A stretch of 48,480 bases of DNA. It comes from Lachnospiraceae bacterium (lineage in GTDB: Bacteria > Bacillota > Clostridia > Lachnospirales > Lachnospiraceae). Below are positions 1 to 9,443 of this stretch, piece after piece. Position 1 is the stretch's first letter. Each line of letters opens with the position of its first letter. The notes beneath the pieces were generated by a model. The model was not told the origin of the DNA, did no database searches, and saw only the letters and a program-made list of their open reading frames with translations. A program made the translations under genes and the position numbers. Where the stretch lies: the NCBI GenBank assembly GCA_022797535.1, contig JAAWKU010000008.1, positions 1 through 48,480 of the forward strand. Direction: 5' to 3'.

Positions 1-2
1 AA

Positions 3-17
3 AGTATAATTTATACT
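3..17 (+). promoter_or_regulatory. Palindrome containing a TATAAT -10-like box
   Basis: The sequence AGTATAA-T-TTATACT is a perfect 15-bp palindrome and contains TATAAT at 5-10. It could be the -10 region of the opp operon promoter, but any -35 box would lie before the window, so this cannot be confirmed. It could instead be a regulator site or part of an upstream gene's end. Confidence 0.3.
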
Positions 18-40
18 GGATTATACAAATTGCACATAGA

Positions 41-58
41 TTAATTGTATACAAGTAT
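41..58 (+). promoter_or_regulatory. GntR-type operator-like palindrome upstream of the opp operon
   Basis: The site contains the palindrome TTGTATACAA. Over 18 bp it agrees at 16 positions with the Bacillus subtilis GntR operator as I remember it, ATACTTGTATACAAGTAT. It lies about 150 bp upstream of the solute-binding protein start and just downstream of a possible -10 box at 5-10. That position would suit repression. The regulator itself is not in the window. Confidence 0.4.
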
Positions 59-210
59 TCGCAAAGGAGTGAAGAATTATTTTCAATCTTTTTTTGTTGT
101 ACTTGCATTTTTGTACAATACAGTATCGAAGTGTGCGATGAAACTGCCATTTTCCGCTCTGCCACCGGCAGTCGTTGGGAAATGCGCAAAATTTTAAAGG
201 AGGAGAATTT

Positions 211-2778
211 ATGAAAAAAAAGAAGCTACTTGCTCTTGTGCTGTCTTTTACGCTGGCTATGTCCATGGCTGCCTGCGGCGATAACAATGCCCCCGGCAAC
301 AGTACGGCCACCGACGGCACAGGCGCGGAAAACAGCAGCTCCGATACTGCCGGCGGCAGCGTCGAGAGCACGGAAAGCGGCGAGAACACCACTCCGGCCG
401 CGGGGGATACTTATACCTTTTATGATTATGCTCCCGCCCTGGCTACCAACTGGAATCCCCACACCTGGGAGATGAATGCGGATGATGCCATCCTGAGCAC
501 TTATCTTTCGTCTGGTTTCGTGGATATCTCCATACTGGATACTGAGGAGATGCTGTACCAGTGGACTTACGAGATGGCCACCTCTGTAGAGGATGTAACC
601 GGGGAGCATCAGGATGATCTGACCAAGTACGGCGTCACCCTGCAGGAAGGCAAGACCGCCGAGGATACCACCGAGGGGTATGTATTTGAAATCAAGTTAA
701 ACCCTGACGCAAAATGGGAAGACGGCACGCCCATCAATGCGGACAGCTACATCTATTCCATGAAGCAGCTCCTTGATCCTGCCATGAAGAATTACAGGGC
801 CAATCTGTACTATTCCGGAGAATCTGCCGTAGCCGGCGGCGAATCCTATTACTTCCAGGGTTCCACCGTATGGATGGACAATTCCACTTCCGGAAACTAT
901 ACCATAGACGACCTGGTACTGGGAGATGACGGCGTTTACACCACTCCCGACGGCGCAGCCGTGACCATTCTGGTCAAAGCGGAATCCGCTTATCTGGGTG
1001 GTGACACCCTTGACACCTATGTGGGAACCTACGGCGAGGAATACTTCAATGTAGCGGATTATGAGAAGCTGGCTGCACTGGCTGACGAAGAGGGCCGTGC
1101 TCCCCTGACTGAGGAGTCTCTGAATCTGCTGGTGAGCGTCATCAGCACGCAGGCCGCCTGGGGCGAGACTGCCGAAAATGCGCCCAGCTATCTGGCCTAC
1201 AGCAAGGAGTTCCCCGAAGTGAGCTACGATGATGTGGTGGGCTGCTATAAAGTGGACGATTACACCATCCGTTATGTAAACCAGTTCTATATCGACAAGA
1301 ATTACTTCCTGGTATCCTGCGCCAGCACCTGGCTGGTGTACGAGGATCTCTACGAAGCCGGCAAGGATACTTCCGGCAGCCTGGTAACCACCAACTACGG
1401 TACCAGCGCGGAGACCACCAAATCCTACGGTCCTTACAGACTGGAGTCCATGCAGCAGGACAAACAGATGGTATTCGTGCAGAACGAAAACTGGTACGGC
1501 TACGAGAAGGATGAGAACGGCGAGCTTGTCTCCTACACCAACTTTGAGGTGGACGGGGAGAAAAGGCAGCAGTACATCTCCGACAAGGTAGTTATCAATG
1601 TAATGGACAACGCCACGGCAAAGCAGGCTTTCCTGAAGGGAGAACTCTCCAGCTGGAGTCCCGATGCCGACGATCTGGTAGCCTATTCCACCAGTGACAA
1701 GCTGTACAAGGCTGATGAAACCTATACCATGTCCTTCTTCTTCAACTGTGGTCTGGACAATTTAAAGACCATGGATGCGTCCAAGGGCAATACCAACTCT
1801 GTTGTACTGTCCAATGTGAATTTCCGTGAGGCCATGAGTCTTGCCATAGACCGCAATGAGTATGTGTCCGCAACCGCTGGTTACAAGCCCGCTTATTCAC
1901 TGCTCAACAGCCTCTACTACTATGACGTGTACAATGACCCGTCCTCCATGTACAGGAGTTCCGACGAGGCCATGCAGGCAATCTGCAACCTGTACGAAGT
2001 TTCCTACGGGGAAGGCACCCCTTACGCCACCCTGAAGGACGCCTATGACTCCATCAACGGCTACAACCTGACCCAGGCCAAGGAATTGATGGCTCAGGCC
2101 TGCCAGGAGCTGGTAAGCGAAGGCCTCTACACTGAGGGAGATCCCATCTCCATCCGCGTTGCATGGGCAGCCGGCGCACTGGAGTCCTCTGACACCCAGC
2201 AGTGCGAATTAATGAACAAGTACATCAATGCCGCCGCTGAGGGATCCGGTTTCGGTCCCATTACTTTGGAGCCCATCGGTAACCTGAACAACCGCTATGC
2301 AGACGTATCCAACGGGGAATATGCCATCGGTTATGGCGCATGGGGCGGCGCGGCGTTCTATCCCTTCCGTAACTTCCGGGTATACTGCGATCCTGACTAT
2401 GTGCAGATCCATGAGGCAGGCTGCTGGGATCCCGCTACGGAGACTCTCACCCTGGATGTTAAGGGCGAGCCTGTTACCATGACCTGGAAAGAATGGTCCA
2501 ACGCTCTGACTGGTTCCGGCGTATACAGCAACAGTGACTTTGACGTGAAACTCTCCGTCACTGCCCAGATGGAGGAGGAATACCTGAAGAAATATTATCG
2601 TATCCCTCTGTGCGCTACCACCGTTAGTACCCTGCTCTCCTGGCAGTGTGAATACTACACCGATGAGTACAACATTATGTACGGCTTCGGCGGCTTCCGT
2701 CTGATGCAGTATGATTACACGGATGCAGAGTGGGCTGAGTATGTCAGCAGCCAGAATGGCGCCCTGAACTATGAATAA
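211..2778 (+). CDS. Oligopeptide-type ABC transporter substrate-binding lipoprotein (SBP family 5), very large
   Basis: This is the extracellular capture subunit of the peptide/nickel-type importer encoded by the next four genes. The protein has 855 residues. The N-terminus is a lipoprotein signal: a lysine cluster, a hydrophobic stretch, then the lipobox SMAAC with the cysteine near residue 24. A Ser/Thr/Gly/Glu-rich linker follows to about residue 65. The rest resembles SBP_bac_5 proteins, with segments such as LNPDAKWEDGTPINADSY and a later NFREAMSLAIDR motif typical of DppA/OppA. Family members usually have 520-600 residues, so roughly 250-300 are extra. The chosen ATG at 211 follows AAAGGAGG by a normal distance. 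An in-frame ATG at 175 lacks such a site. The ligand cannot be read from sequence. Confidence 0.9.
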   Translation: MKKKKLLALVLSFTLAMSMAACGDNNAPGNSTATDGTGAENSSSDTAGGSVESTESGENTTPAAGDTYTFYDYAPALATNWNPHTWEMNADDAILSTYLSSGFVDISILDTEEMLYQWTYEMATSVEDVTGEHQDDLTKYGVTLQEGKTAEDTTEGYVFEIKLNPDAKWEDGTPINADSYIYSMKQLLDPAMKNYRANLYYSGESAVAGGESYYFQGSTVWMDNSTSGNYTIDDLVLGDDGVYTTPDGAAVTILVKAESAYLGGDTLDTYVGTYGEEYFNVADYEKLAALADEEGRAPLTEESLNLLVSVISTQAAWGETAENAPSYLAYSKEFPEVSYDDVVGCYKVDDYTIRYVNQFYIDKNYFLVSCASTWLVYEDLYEAGKDTSGSLVTTNYGTSAETTKSYGPYRLESMQQDKQMVFVQNENWYGYEKDENGELVSYTNFEVDGEKRQQYISDKVVINVMDNATAKQAFLKGELSSWSPDADDLVAYSTSDKLYKADETYTMSFFFNCGLDNLKTMDASKGNTNSVVLSNVNFREAMSLAIDRNEYVSATAGYKPAYSLLNSLYYYDVYNDPSSMYRSSDEAMQAICNLYEVSYGEGTPYATLKDAYDSINGYNLTQAKELMAQACQELVSEGLYTEGDPISIRVAWAAGALESSDTQQCELMNKYINAAAEGSGFGPITLEPIGNLNNRYADVSNGEYAIGYGAWGGAAFYPFRNFRVYCDPDYVQIHEAGCWDPATETLTLDVKGEPVTMTWKEWSNALTGSGVYSNSDFDVKLSVTAQMEEEYLKKYYRIPLCATTVSTLLSWQCEYYTDEYNIMYGFGGFRLMQYDYTDAEWAEYVSSQNGALNYE

Positions 2779-2860
2779 AGGCTAATTAAGCCGACGGCGG
2801 GAGGCGGACTATCGTCTCCCGCTTTCAGCGTATAGACGCATGTCAAAGGAGAGACTGTAC

Positions 2861-3826
2861 ATGAGAATGGCCAAGTACGTAATAAAACGAATCATCCTGA
2901 TGCTATTCACTTTTTTCGTCATCACCACCATTAGTTTTATCCTCATCAGGATCCTTCCCCGGGAACTGCCCCAGGAGAAGGTTATGGCAGCCCTCATCCA
3001 GGCCCGTTGGGAGGCACTGGGATATAATGAGCCGCTGCTCACCCAGTATTTCATCTATTGGAAAAATATCCTCACCGAATGGGACTTCGGCACCTCCTGG
3101 TATATTTCCTTCCGTCAGCCCGCCATGGAGACGCTGACCAGCCGGCTGCTGCCCTCTGTCCTGGTGAATTTTTACTCCCTGCTTTTCTCAGTCCCCCTTG
3201 GCATCGCCCTGGGCATCTTTGCCGCCATCAAGAAAAACAAATGGCAGGATTCTCTGATCAGCACGGCTGTCATGGTGTTCGTATCAGTGCCCAGCTATGT
3301 GTATGCGTTTCTGGTGCAATATATCTTCTACTTTAAATTGGGCTGGCTGCCGCTGCAGCTCTACTCTGTGGCAGACGCAGGCGGCTCCTACATGACCTGG
3401 AAGATGTTCCACAGCATGATTGCTCCTATTCTGGCGCTGTCCTTTGGTGAGATTGCGGGCCTGTGCCGCTTTACCAGGGCGGAACTGACGGAGACTCTCA
3501 CTTCCGACTATATGCTGCTGGCCAGGACTAAGGGACTGACCAGAGGACAGGCCACTACCCGTCATGCGCTGAAAAACGCCATGGTCCCCATCCTGCCCAT
3601 GGTAATCTCCAGCTTTATCAGTATCTTGGGCGGCTCTTTCATCATTGAGAAGATTTTCGGTATTCCGGGCGTTGGGCAATTATTTCTGATGTCCATCAGC
3701 CAGCGGGACTTTGACGTGTTTATGGCTGACTCCATGTTTTATATCTTTATCGGGCTGCTGGGCGGCATTCTGGTGGATATCAGCTACGGCTTCATTGATC
3801 CCAGAATCAGAATGGGGGAAAAATAA
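2861..3826 (+). CDS. oppB: Oligopeptide-type ABC transporter permease, OppB/DppB family
   Basis: This membrane subunit (321 residues) pairs with the next permease to form the channel. It begins with a cytoplasmic KYVIKRIILML segment and a first membrane helix. A periplasmic loop follows, then five further hydrophobic segments in the BPD_transp_1 fold. The ATPase-contacting EAA loop is visible as DYMLLARTKGLTRGQATTRH. Length is normal for OppB, so this subunit has escaped the expansion seen in its partners. The ATG at 2861 follows AAAGGAGAG by nine bases and is preferred to the ATG at 2840, which has no such site. The stop codon directly abuts the next gene, so the two are very likely translated together. 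Confidence 0.9.
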   Translation: MRMAKYVIKRIILMLFTFFVITTISFILIRILPRELPQEKVMAALIQARWEALGYNEPLLTQYFIYWKNILTEWDFGTSWYISFRQPAMETLTSRLLPSVLVNFYSLLFSVPLGIALGIFAAIKKNKWQDSLISTAVMVFVSVPSYVYAFLVQYIFYFKLGWLPLQLYSVADAGGSYMTWKMFHSMIAPILALSFGEIAGLCRFTRAELTETLTSDYMLLARTKGLTRGQATTRHALKNAMVPILPMVISSFISILGGSFIIEKIFGIPGVGQLFLMSISQRDFDVFMADSMFYIFIGLLGGILVDISYGFIDPRIRMGEK

Positions 3827-5401
3827 ATGGCAGAGAAAATAACAACATACGAAAATATCCCAAAAGAAAAATTCGCTTTTGCTCACAGCGGGGAAAGGCT
3901 TACAGACCGGAAGTTCGATGACAAACCCATCGGATACTTTAAGGACGCCTGGATCCGTTTCCGCAAAAACAGAGCTTCCGTGATTGCGGCAGTTATCATT
4001 ATGCTGGTGATACTGTACGCCTTTCTTGCACCCCTGCTGCTCTCCCACGAATCCTCCTTCATGGTGGCCTTTTACGCCAAAAAGCCTCCCCGCAATGTAT
4101 TCCTGCGCGAACTGGGCTTCTGCGACGGCGGCATGGATCGGGATTTTACAGAGAAAAGCCTGATCAAGGCCATCGGCATCGGTATCGGCGCCGAAGACTT
4201 CGATGGACACGGCGCAACCCTGGAGGAGGGCATGGCCAGCTACTATCAGCCTATTCTGGAAGTGGATGAGGGAACCCTGTCCACCTCCACGGGCAAGAAG
4301 GAATCCATGATCTATTCCGGCCGCATCGACTCTTACCTGGAAACTGGCTTTATGTATCTGACCATCGAGCAGCCCGAGTACGAAAAAATCCTCTCCTGGG
4401 AACAGGAGACGGGGATCCATGTGCTTTACCCCCTGGTGGAAAACAATGAGTGGAACGCAGATCCCACGGATGCCAACAACTGGTACAAAACCAAAAAAAA
4501 CTCCCCAGTCACCATCACGGACAACGGCAGGGCCAAAACCATCGAATATGCTCCCGGCATGGTATTGGAGGACAATTATAAGAGGGATTCCGAAGGCAAT
4601 CTGGTCTACTTTGAGTACGCTGGCGGCGGAACCCTGGAGTCGGCCCTGTACAAGGTCCGCATCCTCTATTACAACTACTACCGCTATCTGTACGATGAAG
4701 AGCCCAACTATCTCCTGGGTACGGACAGCCAGGGATATGATCTGGCCGTGCGCATGGCTGACGGCATCAAGCTGAGTATCCTGGTGGCTTTGTGCGTGTC
4801 CGCCATCAATCTGGTCATCGGCGCAGTATACGGCGCTGTGGAAGGATATTACGGCGGTACTGTGGATATCGTGTTGGAGCGAGTCTCTGATATTTTAGGC
4901 GGCGTGCCTTTTATCGTAGTGGCCACTCTTTTCCAGATCCACCTCTCTCAGAAGGTAGGGGCGATTCCCAGTCTGCTCTTCGCCTTTGTGCTCACAGGCT
5001 GGCTGGGCACGGCCTACCGGGTCCGCAGCCAGTTCTATCGGTTTAAAAACCAGGAATATGTGATGGCGGCCAGGACGCTGGGAGCCAGGGACCGGCGCAT
5101 CATCTGGAAGCATATTTTCCCCAACTCCCTGGGCACCATCATCACTTCCTGCGCATTGGTCATTCCGGGCGTCATCAATCAGGAAAGCACCTTGAGTTTC
5201 CTGGGAATTGTGAAGTTCAGCACGGCCAAGACAACCTCCCTGGGAACACTGCTCTCGGACGCCAGCGGCATATGGACCAACTATCCCCATCTGATGATAT
5301 ATCCCGCGCTGTTTCTCGCGCTTCTGATGATATGCTTTAACCTGTTTGGAAACGGCCTGCGCGACGCCTTCAACCCGGCGCTGCGTGGAGTGGAAGAATA
5401 A
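3827..5401 (+). CDS. oppC: Oligopeptide-type ABC transporter permease, OppC/DppC family with a large extracytoplasmic insertion
   Basis: This is the second channel subunit (524 residues; OppC is usually about 300). The N-terminal OppC region and first membrane helix lie at roughly residues 47-70 (VIAAVIIMLVILYAFLAPLL). The usual LGTDSQGYDLAVR motif that precedes helix 2 appears only near residue 295. About 180-200 extra residues therefore lie in the loop predicted to face outside the membrane. The remaining helices and the EAA loop (EYVMAARTLGARDRRIIWKH) are standard. The start codon immediately follows the oppB stop. The insertion is mainly polar and has no obvious cysteines pairing or signal. 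It may contact the oversized binding protein, which is inference. Confidence 0.88.
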   Translation: MAEKITTYENIPKEKFAFAHSGERLTDRKFDDKPIGYFKDAWIRFRKNRASVIAAVIIMLVILYAFLAPLLLSHESSFMVAFYAKKPPRNVFLRELGFCDGGMDRDFTEKSLIKAIGIGIGAEDFDGHGATLEEGMASYYQPILEVDEGTLSTSTGKKESMIYSGRIDSYLETGFMYLTIEQPEYEKILSWEQETGIHVLYPLVENNEWNADPTDANNWYKTKKNSPVTITDNGRAKTIEYAPGMVLEDNYKRDSEGNLVYFEYAGGGTLESALYKVRILYYNYYRYLYDEEPNYLLGTDSQGYDLAVRMADGIKLSILVALCVSAINLVIGAVYGAVEGYYGGTVDIVLERVSDILGGVPFIVVATLFQIHLSQKVGAIPSLLFAFVLTGWLGTAYRVRSQFYRFKNQEYVMAARTLGARDRRIIWKHIFPNSLGTIITSCALVIPGVINQESTLSFLGIVKFSTAKTTSLGTLLSDASGIWTNYPHLMIYPALFLALLMICFNLFGNGLRDAFNPALRGVEE

Positions 5402-5442
5402 CTCGCGGGTAAGATGCGGAATTATGATTGAGAGGAATGACT

Positions 5443-7641
5443 ATGGACAAAATATTAGAGGTAAAAGATTTAAAGATTTCTTTCCGGACATCCGGCGGCA
5501 CGTTAAAGGCAGTACGGGATATCTCCTTTGACCTGGAGCGCGGCAAAACCCTTGCCATCGTAGGCGAATCCGGCTCCGGCAAATCCGTGACCTCCAAGGC
5601 GATCCTGGGAATCCTGGCGGGCAATTCCATTGTGGAAGGCGGAGAAATCTTTTATGACGGCAAGGATCTGCTGAAAATAGATGAGGATGAAATGTATAAG
5701 CTGCGGGGAGACAAGATATCCATGATCTTCCAGGACCCTCTCTCCTCCCTGAATCCCATTGTAAAGATCGGCAGGCAGATCACGGAGGCCATGCTCCTCA
5801 AGAACAAGGCAAAACGCCGGGAAGCCAGGACTGAATTCAACAGCCTCCTGGAAACCCTGCGCAAAAATATGGCGGCTGCAGTGGGCCCGGCCAGCGCCGC
5901 AGAAGTAAAACGGATGACGGAGACCTTTGACAAGTTCTGCATCGAGGCCAACCGTCTGGAGAATCGTTATAATCTGTCTGGTTCCAAAGCCGAGGACCTG
6001 GAAGACGCCCTTCAGGATTTCCTGTTCCTGGCCGAGAAAGGGCAGAAAACAGATGTCCGAGGCACATTGCGGGATTATCTGCACCGCATCCAGAAGATAA
6101 ACGACCCCTTCTACACCGCCCGTTACGAAGACAGACTGTCTGCCTGCGCAGGCAATCTGCAAAAAGCGTTGACGGCGTACCAGCCTGTAAAGGACAAGAA
6201 GGGCAAGACCGCTCCCCTGCCCCAGGAGATCACAGCTGCGCTGAAAGATTTGGAGACTCTTCTTGAGGAAATGAAAGCCCAGGAAAGGCCCAACTTTTTC
6301 AGAATCGGATACTACAAGATGGAACATCCGAATGAGGATCTGCGCCACCGCCCTATCGAAGAGTTAAACGCCGTGGCTTTGGAATGCCTGAACGAGAACT
6401 TTATGGATAATTTTCTGACAGTGGAGGAAAAAGGCATCCGGCACTCCTATGAGACTGCCCTGGAGGCCAAAAAAAAGCTGCTGGCAGATCTGGAGAATGC
6501 CAGAAAGTTCTTTGGCGGCACATTTGACAAGGCTTCTGCGGGTAAACTGTGTAAAGCACTGTCCGCCAAGGTAGAAGAAACCATCGACCGGCTGGAGATT
6601 GTGAAAGACAGCACTGCCTATACCTTCCATAGCAGCCTGAAAAGCGCCATAGAAAAGTATTTCTACTACAAGGCTCACAACCCCAGGGAGGAGGCCCGTT
6701 ACGCCCGGCAGACCAAAAAGCTGGAGGCTATGACAGCCAGAGGCAAAACCGTGGATTGGAAAGTCATGCCGAAAAGAGTTTATGATCTGGAAGATCTGCA
6801 GAACGATATCATCCAGATTATTCAGAGGCTGGAGGATCATTATCGTTCCTGCATCGCCGCCCCGGAGACCGATTTCCGTCAGAGAAGCATTGCCATCGTA
6901 GATCATCTGAAGTCCAAGGCCTCCGATGTGGTATATCGGGTCACCAAGAGCATGGCTAGGGAGAAGGCCATCAAACTGATGGAGGAAGTGGGAATCAGCG
7001 AGCCCCGTATGCGTTATAAACAATACCCCTTTGAGTTCTCCGGCGGTATGCGGCAGCGCATCGTGATCGCCATCGCTCTGGCGGCAGATCCGGAAATACT
7101 GATCTGCGACGAACCCACCACCGCTCTGGACGTGACCATACAGGCCCAGATTCTGGAACTGATCAACCGCCTGAAGGAGGAACGCAACCTGTCAGTCATC
7201 TTTATTACCCATGACCTGGGTGTGGTGGCTAACATGGCGGACGATATAGCCGTTATGTATGCCGGCAAGATCGTGGAATACGGCTCTGCGGAAGATATCT
7301 TCTATGATCCCCGACATCCTTACACCTGGGCACTGCTGTCCTCCATGCCGGACCTGGATACTAATGAGAAACTGGACGCCATTCCGGGTACGCCGCCCAA
7401 TATGATCTATCCCCCTGAGGGCGACGCTTTTGCCCCTCGAAATAAATATGCTTTAAAAATTGATTTTGAGAGGCAGCCTCCCATGTTTGAGGTTTCGCCG
7501 GGACATCAGGCGGCCACCTGGCTGCTGCACCCGGATGCGCCGAAGGTGGAAGTACCCAGGATCATTACAAAAAGAATTGAACGCATGAAAGCAAAATTAA
7601 GGGAAAGCGAACAGGAAGGAGGCGGCCAGAGTGGAAACTGA
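5443..7641 (+). CDS. oppD: Oligopeptide-type ABC transporter ATPase, OppD-like with a ~375-residue helical insertion
   Basis: This ATP-hydrolysing subunit has 732 residues, about double the usual 330-360. Walker A is GESGSGKS (residues 41-48) and the Q-loop is MIFQDPLSSLNP (Gln97). The signature FSGGMRQR lies near 532-539, followed by Walker B LICDEPTTALDV and the H-loop ITHDLGVV. In normal OppD about 60 residues separate Q-loop and signature. Here about 436 do, and the extra stretch is charged and probably alpha-helical or coiled-coil. All catalytic motifs are intact, so the protein should be active. The C-terminal oligopeptide-transporter extension (YPPEGDAFAPR) is present. The start at 5443 follows AGAGGA; TTG 5428 and ATG 5437 are in frame but badly spaced. 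The next gene overlaps the end by 11 bases. Confidence 0.88.
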   Translation: MDKILEVKDLKISFRTSGGTLKAVRDISFDLERGKTLAIVGESGSGKSVTSKAILGILAGNSIVEGGEIFYDGKDLLKIDEDEMYKLRGDKISMIFQDPLSSLNPIVKIGRQITEAMLLKNKAKRREARTEFNSLLETLRKNMAAAVGPASAAEVKRMTETFDKFCIEANRLENRYNLSGSKAEDLEDALQDFLFLAEKGQKTDVRGTLRDYLHRIQKINDPFYTARYEDRLSACAGNLQKALTAYQPVKDKKGKTAPLPQEITAALKDLETLLEEMKAQERPNFFRIGYYKMEHPNEDLRHRPIEELNAVALECLNENFMDNFLTVEEKGIRHSYETALEAKKKLLADLENARKFFGGTFDKASAGKLCKALSAKVEETIDRLEIVKDSTAYTFHSSLKSAIEKYFYYKAHNPREEARYARQTKKLEAMTARGKTVDWKVMPKRVYDLEDLQNDIIQIIQRLEDHYRSCIAAPETDFRQRSIAIVDHLKSKASDVVYRVTKSMAREKAIKLMEEVGISEPRMRYKQYPFEFSGGMRQRIVIAIALAADPEILICDEPTTALDVTIQAQILELINRLKEERNLSVIFITHDLGVVANMADDIAVMYAGKIVEYGSAEDIFYDPRHPYTWALLSSMPDLDTNEKLDAIPGTPPNMIYPPEGDAFAPRNKYALKIDFERQPPMFEVSPGHQAATWLLHPDAPKVEVPRIITKRIERMKAKLRESEQEGGGQSGN

Positions 7642-8887
7642 AAACAAACAGGAGGTTCTGCTGCGGGTAGAACATTTAAGCCAGCATTTCGGCAAGGTCA
7701 AAGCTGTGGACGACGTAAGTTTTGAGATTATGAAGGGCGAAGTGTTCGGCCTGGTGGGAGAATCCGGCTGCGGAAAGACCACCACCGGTCGCTCCATCAT
7801 AAAAATCTACGACATTACGTCCGGCAGTATCTATTTCAAGGGCCAGCGCATCTGCGCAGGCACTGCCTCCTACAAAGAGGCGATCCGGCAGGCACGCCAG
7901 GACACTGCCGCCGCCATCCGGCAGTTGAAAAGCCAGTCTGCGAAAAAGCCGGAGCAAAAGAAAGAGAATGATGCCCGCATTGCCGAACTGAAGAAGGATC
8001 TGCAGGATACCATAGCGCAAAACCGCAGGAAAATAGCCGATGCCAAATACGATCACAAGTATTCAGATCGGGAATACGCCAAACGGCTGATCCAGGAAAC
8101 CCATGAACGCTATAAGCCTCTTCTGGAAGCCGCAAAAAATTCTCCGGCAGAACTGGGAAAACTGCGGAAAAAATATGCGGATGATCTCCGCATTGCCAAA
8201 AACACCAAGTTAATCACCAAGATCCAGATGATTTTCCAGGATCCCATTGCTTCCCTGGATCCCCGTATGACCATCCGGGAAATCATCTCCGAGGGACTGA
8301 TCGTAAATGGAATCAAAGACAGGAAATATCTGGATGAAAAGGTCTATGAACTTCTGGAACTGGTGGGACTGGTACGGGAACACGCAGGGCGCTACCCTCA
8401 CGAATTCTCCGGGGGCCAGAGGCAGCGAATCGGCATCGCCCGCTCTGTGATCATGTCTCCGGATCTGCTCATCGCCGACGAGCCCATTTCCGCATTGGAC
8501 GTATCCATACAGGCCCAGGTAATCAATCTGCTCAATGAGCTGCGGTCCAGCCTGGATCTGACTATCCTGTTCATCGCCCACGACCTGTCCGTGGTAAAAT
8601 ATTTCTCTGACCGGATCGGGGTAATGTACTTTGGCAAAATGGTAGAACTGGCTTCCTCGGACGAACTTTTCGCCCATCCGCTGCACCCTTATACACGCTC
8701 GCTCCTGTCCGCCATTCCGCTGCCCGATCCACATTCGGAGAAAAAGCGCACGCGTATCACCTACAATGCGCTGGCTGAACATGATTACAGCGTAGATAAG
8801 CCCACGCTGCGGGAAATCCTTCCCGGGCATTTTGTACACTGCAACAATGCGGAGGAACTTCGATATAAAAAGGAGTTAGGTCTGTGA
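7631..8887 (+). CDS. oppF: Oligopeptide-type ABC transporter ATPase, OppF-like with a ~110-residue insertion
   Basis: This is the second ATPase subunit (418 residues; OppF is usually near 320). Walker A GESGCGKT is at 43-50. The Q-loop MIFQDPIASLDP carries its Gln near residue 203 instead of about 95. The signature FSGGQRQRIGIA, Walker B LIADEPISALDV and H-loop IAHDLSVV follow normally. The insertion lies between Walker A and the Q-loop (about residues 75-195) and is rich in Lys, Glu and Ala, suggesting a coiled coil. It sits at a different point from the insertion in OppD, so the two arose separately. The start is GTG, preceded by GGAAGGAGG inside the end of oppD. The downstream gene overlaps the stop by four bases. 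Confidence 0.88.
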   Translation: METENKQEVLLRVEHLSQHFGKVKAVDDVSFEIMKGEVFGLVGESGCGKTTTGRSIIKIYDITSGSIYFKGQRICAGTASYKEAIRQARQDTAAAIRQLKSQSAKKPEQKKENDARIAELKKDLQDTIAQNRRKIADAKYDHKYSDREYAKRLIQETHERYKPLLEAAKNSPAELGKLRKKYADDLRIAKNTKLITKIQMIFQDPIASLDPRMTIREIISEGLIVNGIKDRKYLDEKVYELLELVGLVREHAGRYPHEFSGGQRQRIGIARSVIMSPDLLIADEPISALDVSIQAQVINLLNELRSSLDLTILFIAHDLSVVKYFSDRIGVMYFGKMVELASSDELFAHPLHPYTRSLLSAIPLPDPHSEKKRTRITYNALAEHDYSVDKPTLREILPGHFVHCNNAEELRYKKELGL

Positions 8888-9303
8888 AAAAACCTTCCGG
8901 AAAAATTTTAATCAAATACACTGCGGCGTCTCTTTTCTGCGCTGGGCTCACTTGGCTGTATCTGGCGCTGAGGGATTTTTCCTCAGCGCCGGAACTGGAG
9001 CGCTGTCGTATGCTCAGCGACGCTTTTCTGATTCCTGGCCTGCTCATGGTTCTCTTCGGCCTGCTGGTCGTCCTCTCAGGCAAAGGAGCGCTGGACGGCA
9101 TCTCCTATGCTTTAAGGCGGGCGGTGGGCATGCTTCTGCCGGGCAGCCGCCTAAGGGAAGAACGCTTCTTCGACTACGTTGAACGGAAACGGGAAAAGCC
9201 CCTGCGTGGCTACGGTTTTCTGTTCGTGGTAGGAGGAATCTTTCTTCTGGTATCCATCTTCTACTATATCCGGTTCTACCAACTCTATCTCCCCGGGAAA
9301 TAG
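8884..9303 (+). CDS. Small membrane protein, DUF3899-like
   Basis: This 139-residue protein has three clear hydrophobic segments: residues about 8-26, 49-67 (PGLLMVLFGLLVVLSG) and 112-132. A charged loop containing the run RLREERFFDYVERKR separates the last two. The LSDAF-IPGL start of the second segment and the following GALDGISYALRR resemble DUF3899 proteins of Firmicutes, whose function is unknown. The assignment is from memory and moderate. Its GTG start overlaps the oppF stop codon (GTGA), so it is the last gene of the opp operon and may be translated through coupling. It is not a usual Opp component. It could help assemble or stabilise the enlarged transporter, which is speculation. Confidence 0.7.
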   Translation: MKKPSGKILIKYTAASLFCAGLTWLYLALRDFSSAPELERCRMLSDAFLIPGLLMVLFGLLVVLSGKGALDGISYALRRAVGMLLPGSRLREERFFDYVERKREKPLRGYGFLFVVGGIFLLVSIFYYIRFYQLYLPGK

Positions 9304-9329
9304 GCTCCTATGCCAAATTCCCGGGTTTT
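9292..9329 (+). terminator. Intrinsic terminator of the opp operon
   Basis: Arms CCCGGGAA (9292-9299) and TTCCCGGG (9318-9325) are perfectly complementary and are followed by TTTT. The stem includes the last codons and stop of the preceding gene, and a small ATAGG/CCTAT hairpin sits in the loop. Confidence 0.65.
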
Positions 9330-9379
9330 CTCATATCCCCATACTAATATTTATAAAACACGACAATTTTCCAAAACAT

Positions 9380-9426
9380 AAAAAAGGCAGATTTTCATTG
9401 ATTCAACAATGTAATCTACCTTTTTT
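9380..9426. terminator. Bidirectional intrinsic terminator between the opp operon and ssrA
   Basis: A long imperfect stem around GG-AGATT-CATTG / CAATG-AATCT-CC with an ATTCAA loop is flanked by AAAAAA on the left and TTTTTT on the right. It can therefore stop transcripts from either side. It would serve as a second stop for opp and as the main terminator for leftward ssrA, whose mature end lies 18 bases away. Confidence 0.85.
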
Positions 9427-9443
9427 ACATACTTCTCTAATCA

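Noticed and set aside
69-197. A 42-codon open frame starting GTG near an AAAGGA motif upstream of the opp operon
   Set aside because: The ribosome-like motif touches the GTG with no spacing, no family is recognised, and it lies in a region with operator and hairpin features.
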